The translations under genes and the position numbers were made by a program. This document shows positions 47,901 to 53,900 of a stretch of DNA of 54,447 nt, one piece after another. Each line of letters starts with the position of its first letter. The first letter of the stretch is position 1. A model generated the notes under the pieces. The model worked only from the letters and a program-made list of their open reading frames with translations. It ran no database searches and had not been told where the DNA came from. This DNA is from Acanthaster planci. Its lineage: Eukaryota; Echinodermata; Asteroidea; Valvatida; Acanthasteridae. The DNA lies in the NCBI RefSeq assembly GCF_001949145.1, contig NW_019091443.1, positions 534,082 to 588,528 of the forward strand, in the 5' to 3' direction.

Positions 47901-50900
47901 GAAAATGCACTGAAACAATATTTTATATCTAATTGTAGGTGTAAAAAAATCGCTCCACTTTGCCATTTCACCTAACTGCTAAATTCACAGTAAGTTCTGT
48001 GAATTAACTTGCAGAAATCTTCTTGCAACATTGATGTTTTTCAACGTACAGCTGTAGGGTTGCTTGCGTGTACTGCCGGAGTATGCTTTATCATCACCAT
48101 TAGTATACACTGGTTGCAACATTTCTATCCCACGTTTGTTTTCATGGGACAGCGGGAACCAGCGCAGCATTGCTTTAATACTGAGCTTTGCGCATGTGTT
48201 TTCACCACTGTGACAGCGAGACATGAAGGAACTTGTGAAAATAACGGAATTTCTTGTCGAAAGTTGCATGTGTAAGCAGGAAAACATATAAATAAAAATG
48301 TTTAACGTGGAAAAAGGTTGTTCAGGGGTGATTTGTATGTAAAGACGGAAAATACAACAGGATTTTTTTTTTTAATTTATTTTTCTAACTTCTGTATGTA
48401 GCTTATATGCATTATCTGGTGCTGTTTTCTTTAAATCACCAATTAATCTCTTTTGCTTTAACTGCATTTCTTTTACATTTAAGAGGGAAAGGTTTTCACT
48501 GACATTGTTTGGTTTATTGGGGGATTTAGACTCAGGTTATATAAGCGTAGGCCTTACTGCAAGTCAGATATACTTTTTCTTGAAGCATTAATCCCCAAGA
48601 TAACAGTACACAGTCAGACGGTGGTACATACCTTGTACATTCCAGCAATGTAAGACTGACTGAGACCATTTTACTGCCCAACAAAAAGAAATCTTGCCCA
48701 TAAAAAGTGTGACATAAAAAAAACATGTTTCGTTGCCACAAGTCATCCCTTATATCATACGAAAGATCGATTCATACTTCTTTTATCTGTAATAGAAGTT
48801 TCAGTAATTGTTTTCTAGCAAGGTCAGGGTGCAGCAACCTAAAATACATCAGAACATTTAAACAAAACACAACCCATCTTTAAAGTTTCAACTTTTTGCC
48901 AGTACCTCACATGATATGGACAAAGTTCATATCATGAAAATCAGAACATCGAGCTCTACCTACTTACCACGCCATCTTAACAGACAGCTGAATACATTTT
49001 AAACGTCTTGTTCATTAAAAACTTTGCTCGAACTCTCACCTTTTCATGCCACTCAAACCACATGTGTGGGTCTGCAAAGAAATTTTACACTTTGACCTCA
49101 TTAAAGCAGGCACTGCGGACTGACTGTTGTTAAACAGGGAGACTGTCTGAGGTGTTCATGAAGAAGATTTTAACATGTATTATAAATGGAAAGTGATGCT
49201 TGTTGATAAGTTAAAAGGTTTCTGTTAATATTTTCTTAAATAGACTTTGTCACTTAAGTTCATTCTAGTGACTTGCAGTTCGAACTTGGTGGCTTGCAGT
49301 TTAAATCTGGTGACATGCCGTTCAAACCTGGTGACTTTCTTGAAGTTCAAACATGGTGGCATGCAGTTTAAACCTGGTGACGTGCAGTTTGAACCTGGTG
49401 ACTTGTAGTAGAAATTTAGTGACTGGCAGTTCAAACTTAGTGACTTACAGTTCAAACATAGAGGCTTGCAGTTGGAACTCGGTGGCTTGCAGTTTAAACC
49501 TGGTGACTTGCAGTTCAAACCTGGTGACTTGCAGTTTAAACTGGGTGACTTGTTTTTCAAACTCGGTGACTTGCAGTTGGAACTTAATGACTTTCAGTTT
49601 AAACCTTATGACTTGCAGTTCAAACCTGGTGGCTTTCAGTTCAAACTTAATGACTTGCAGTTCAGACCCGGTGTCTTTCAGTTTAAACTTAATGACTCAC
49701 AGTTCAAACCTGGTAACTTGCAGTTCAAACCTAGTGGTGTGTAGTTTAAACCTGTTAATGTGCAGTTCAAACCTGGTAACTTGCAGTTCAACCTGGTGAC
49801 CTGTCAACGTGGTTGTTGCTGTTGTAGTGCTGTTATTTGACTCAGTGGTCATGACCGTCCTTTGATGGTTGGGATGAAAGAAGTATTCAGAAAATTAAAA
49901 CCAAAGTAAAAGTTGAGTACCCTGCTGATGTTGGAAGTGTTTGATGTGTAATATTTCAGAATAAATGTGGCTATGTCATATGCTACAGATACATTAAACT
50001 TTCGTTTATGTAAACCGAGATGGTTTAGCCATTCCTATTAGTTGAGAGCCTGTTGTGTGGCCTGTCTTCAACAGTTGATAAAATGCTGGCTAGCTGTGCT
50101 GTTGGGCACCTCATGCAGTACGTGCCATGCACTTGCCAGTCTCTATATAAAAGATTGTTAAGACTGGTTGTGAGAGGAACATACCATAACATGGCAAAGC
50201 GATTTTTAAAAAATGAAGAAAAAGTGCTTCACAAATCAGATATTTGTAACTGTTGAACTTGTATGACTTTCAGGAGATAATTAGTTGTGTCGATTCTCCG
50301 AGTGTTCTTACATAAAATATTTAAGACTGGCTAAGCACATATTTATTCCCTTAATTGAAAGCTCTTTATTCTTTTTTCCCTTTAATGTCTGTATAATTGA
50401 GATTCACTCTTATTGCTGATGTGACCTAGGTATTTGCTGGTAATTACATTTTGTTCATTGAATGAACGAATAAATAACTTAAAAAATATAACTACCCATT
50501 AAAAATATTGCGTGTATTTTTGTCATCTTGATATCCAGCTGGTGTTTGTTTCCTTTGGTGCTGTCCGTCGGGAAAGGAAACGAGATGGTATGGACCTGCC
50601 AGCCTCCTGCTTGCCACCTCCCCCACAGGACAAACTTCCCATGATGTTGCTATTGCAAGAGCCACATTTTGGCTGCCTCTTTAACCTGCTACGGCAACTC
50701 AATGAGCTTCAAGCAGAAAATTATGTGAGTCTACAAGGGGAGAAGGAGTGTATCCTCACAGAAAGTGAACTGTTTCCTGTGCACATTTTTCTGGTACACA
50801 TGGCAGAATGTTGTTGGAGTTCTGGATTCTCAAAAAAAACCCATGTTTTTTAAAATCATGATTTTTATCAACCCTGACTGCAGTGTACAGAAAATTGCAA

Positions 50901-53900
50901 TGTAAAAAAAAGGTTTGTTTTTGTGATAAGACCCAAAAGTGTGTTTGAATGGATTGACAATAGTAGACCCTTGGCTTGGTCCCATCTTCAAGGGCTATAA
51001 ATTAGTGACAAACCTTATAATTGTAACTCTTGTGTCTCACTTCTTTTAAGCTTACTCTTGTCAAGTCTTAGCCGTGACCACTGCCCTCATTTCCATTCTG
51101 ATCAGCATACTTAGGACTAGTATTTGCTGCAATGAAAAAGTAATTGACACTTTTCTTATGAAAACATTGCTGTGATCTCAAGAGACCACACTGTTATATT
51201 CGAAAGCTTACCTTTGCTGTGATTTTATAAATAGGAACAAAAAGGAAAGTTCATCCAAATCTGCCTTTGTTATCTACATGTAACTGGCCTATTGAGCATT
51301 GCAGGACTCAGTGTAAGATATTCAAAGAACACAATTGCCTTGTTCCCATCGTTGAAGGATGGAGAGGCTGCTCAGGAACTGCTAGGTAGGACTCAGATGT
51401 TGTCTCGCAATGTGTGGCATCTCCTGATGCTCCTGCCAACCAGTCCAGACATGCTGAACAAGTTCAAAGTACTGACTGCAGCAACGGTATGCATATATGT
51501 AATTCTTGGAGAAATACAACCATATGTGTACTTCCATTGAAGCTGTGATTATCCAAAATATCCAGTGTGTAGGTTATGCTTATTTTTCCTGCTAATGTTA
51601 CTCTGCTCTTGCTTATACATGTACTTCACAAGGATAGTTCATTGTAATACATACCATCTTCAGCCCTTAGGGGTATTGCCATACTGGTAGCTTACCCTGC
51701 TATTTGTTCTTGCCACAGTATAAACTAAGCAAAACAGTGCAGTATTTGCAGGGAAATCTTCATTGCAGAAACTACAAACAACAGATGTTGTAATGGGGCA
51801 CATTTTAGGTTCACAGTTCCCCAGCTGTAAATGGTTTTTGAAACAGTGTGAAAAGAGACAAGTGGAAAGATTTTATGAGATGTGTTTTCATCCAACTGTA
51901 ATAATGTTTTTAAAGGATTCAGCAGCATCAATCAAAGATGATCATATAGACACTGAAGAGGATACAGAAACAGCTGAAGATGAAAGAGCTAGTGGTCTGT
52001 CGGGCTCTACACCTAATTGGCCAGAGCTTCTAGATGTGAGCAACACCCACAAGTTGCTGTACTCACTTCAAATTGTTGAATCACTTGGCCAGCCAGGAAT
52101 GAAGAAACGGGCAAAATCACTGGTAGGATGTTTTGCTTGAACAGTCGCAGTTTGAGGCAAATGATAAGCTGTTTGCTGAGAAATTAGCGTGTAATATGAG
52201 GGTTTTGATGTCAATTTGTCAACATTTTTGTGAACAGTAAATAGTATTTTGTTGTAGACTTGGATGGCAGGTAATGTGATTGATATTGCTGAGCACCGTA
52301 AGCCATTCTGCTGTGATTTGAATGGAGGTGATTCTGAAAATTAAAACAGGCTTTGGTTGAAATATTTGTCAAAACAAAAACAGTGTTACTACAATGCTCT
52401 AAGATTCTGGCCAGCTGAATTTATTTGTGGCATATAATAGAATGCATGCAGTTGGCTCTTCAGTATGGTTCTGGTTATTAGAGCCATGCTGAAATAAGCT
52501 ACTCAGACAGCAGTCTGTATATCAAGTGCTCTGCGGTGATCAATGTATACCATGGTTTTAGTGCAAGCTAGATACTTACCCTAATTACATTGCTTTGGGG
52601 TACACACATGCACACTTACTCTTTCTGAGTATTTGCAAAGACCAAACTTGATGTACAGAAGTCATTGTTGGGACATGTATTCTGAAGTCACCACAGTGTG
52701 ATCCAAAAGAAAACTTCTCAACACAGTTCTTACCATAGCAGACAGTCCAGGAATGTTGTACTCCAACATTGATTATTCCTAAAGCTTCTCCTGACAAATA
52801 GGACTGTATCAAATACGCAAAATGTTTTATGCAAATTCTGGTAGTAAACATTTGCTTGAGTTGGGAAGCTTATCCCCAGTTCCCTCTCGTACAGAAATAT
52901 TTGGTTAAACGAAACTTTCATTTATTTTCAGCCACGTGTTGGAAGAGGAGATCATAGTCCTGTGACGAGCTCATCAGAATTGGGCACTGTAGACCTTAAG
53001 GTGAGTGCTTGTGACATTGTTGTTTGTACAGTTGGGCATTTATGTGAAGAGCTTTCTTATAACAAAGTACTGTCATGAACTTAAAAGAGCAAAGTTGGGC
53101 AGGGCAAAAATCCAAATTAATTTACATCTCCCTGGCACAAATCTGTCTTTGAAATAATTGTTTGTGGTCCCACTGCTACATCTGATTCGAACCAGCCAGC
53201 CAACACCGGCAAGCTTGGTGTTTGAGTGGTTAGGACGTCTGCACTAGTAAGCAGGAGGTCGTGGGTTCGAGTCCCACCCGAATAGGCTTGTGGTTTTTTT
53301 TTTCACAAGCCTTCGGTGGCATACACTTGGTATACAGTGTTAAAATACACGTCGAGCAGGGCAATTAATAAATTTACATCTCCCCCCGCGTAAATCCATC
53401 TTTGACATAGAACCGGGATTGAAATTCTTCGAGTCCCTGAAGAATGAAAGCATTCTTCAAGTTCGTGTTGTCGTTCGCTGCTACATGTGCTGTGCATGCC
53501 TGGAGCGCCCACACTGTGGTATTTCCTCTCCATGATAATACATCGCAAAAATCAATATTCATGAGATGCTAATGAGTCATGATGACACTTCAATTTTTAC
53601 AATACCGGACTGGACTCGCAGGAAATATGGGTACAGAAACTGTTTTTTTTTTTATTAACACAAAAATGTGTATTGCAAGGGAGATATTGATATGTGCCAC
53701 TTTTATTAGACTTGGCTTTTCTGAGTAGGATTCAACATGAGAAAAGTGAGCATCATTGGAGTCAGTCTTTAAGTCCTCTCAAATTCTCTTTTCCTTTGTC
53801 AAGGACGCCATGCTGAGAGAACATTTCTTCAAGATCATATGTTTGGTTTGGTCAGTTTTTGCCCTTAAAAAGAATCAGCACGCGACAGAGACTGGTTCTG

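Larger units (their letters stand above)
47594..50538 (+). other. USP34 intron 25
   Basis: Contains a copy of the 31-33 kb repeat at about 48000-48260 and the 21-bp minisatellite at 49245-49802. The rest is AT-rich and unremarkable. Confidence 0.65.

Noticed and set aside
49353-49799. 148-codon open frame on + and 111-codon frame on - (49560-49225)
   Set aside because: Both are by-products of a 21-bp tandem repeat and encode heptapeptide repeats only.
51305-51357. Upstream start of exon 27 at attgcag
   Set aside because: With exon 26 ending in phase 0 the frame would be GAC TCA GTG TAA, a stop.
53213-53286. Functional tRNA-Thr gene
   Set aside because: The anticodon loop has an extra base and the acceptor stem ends do not pair; SINE-like remnant preferred.
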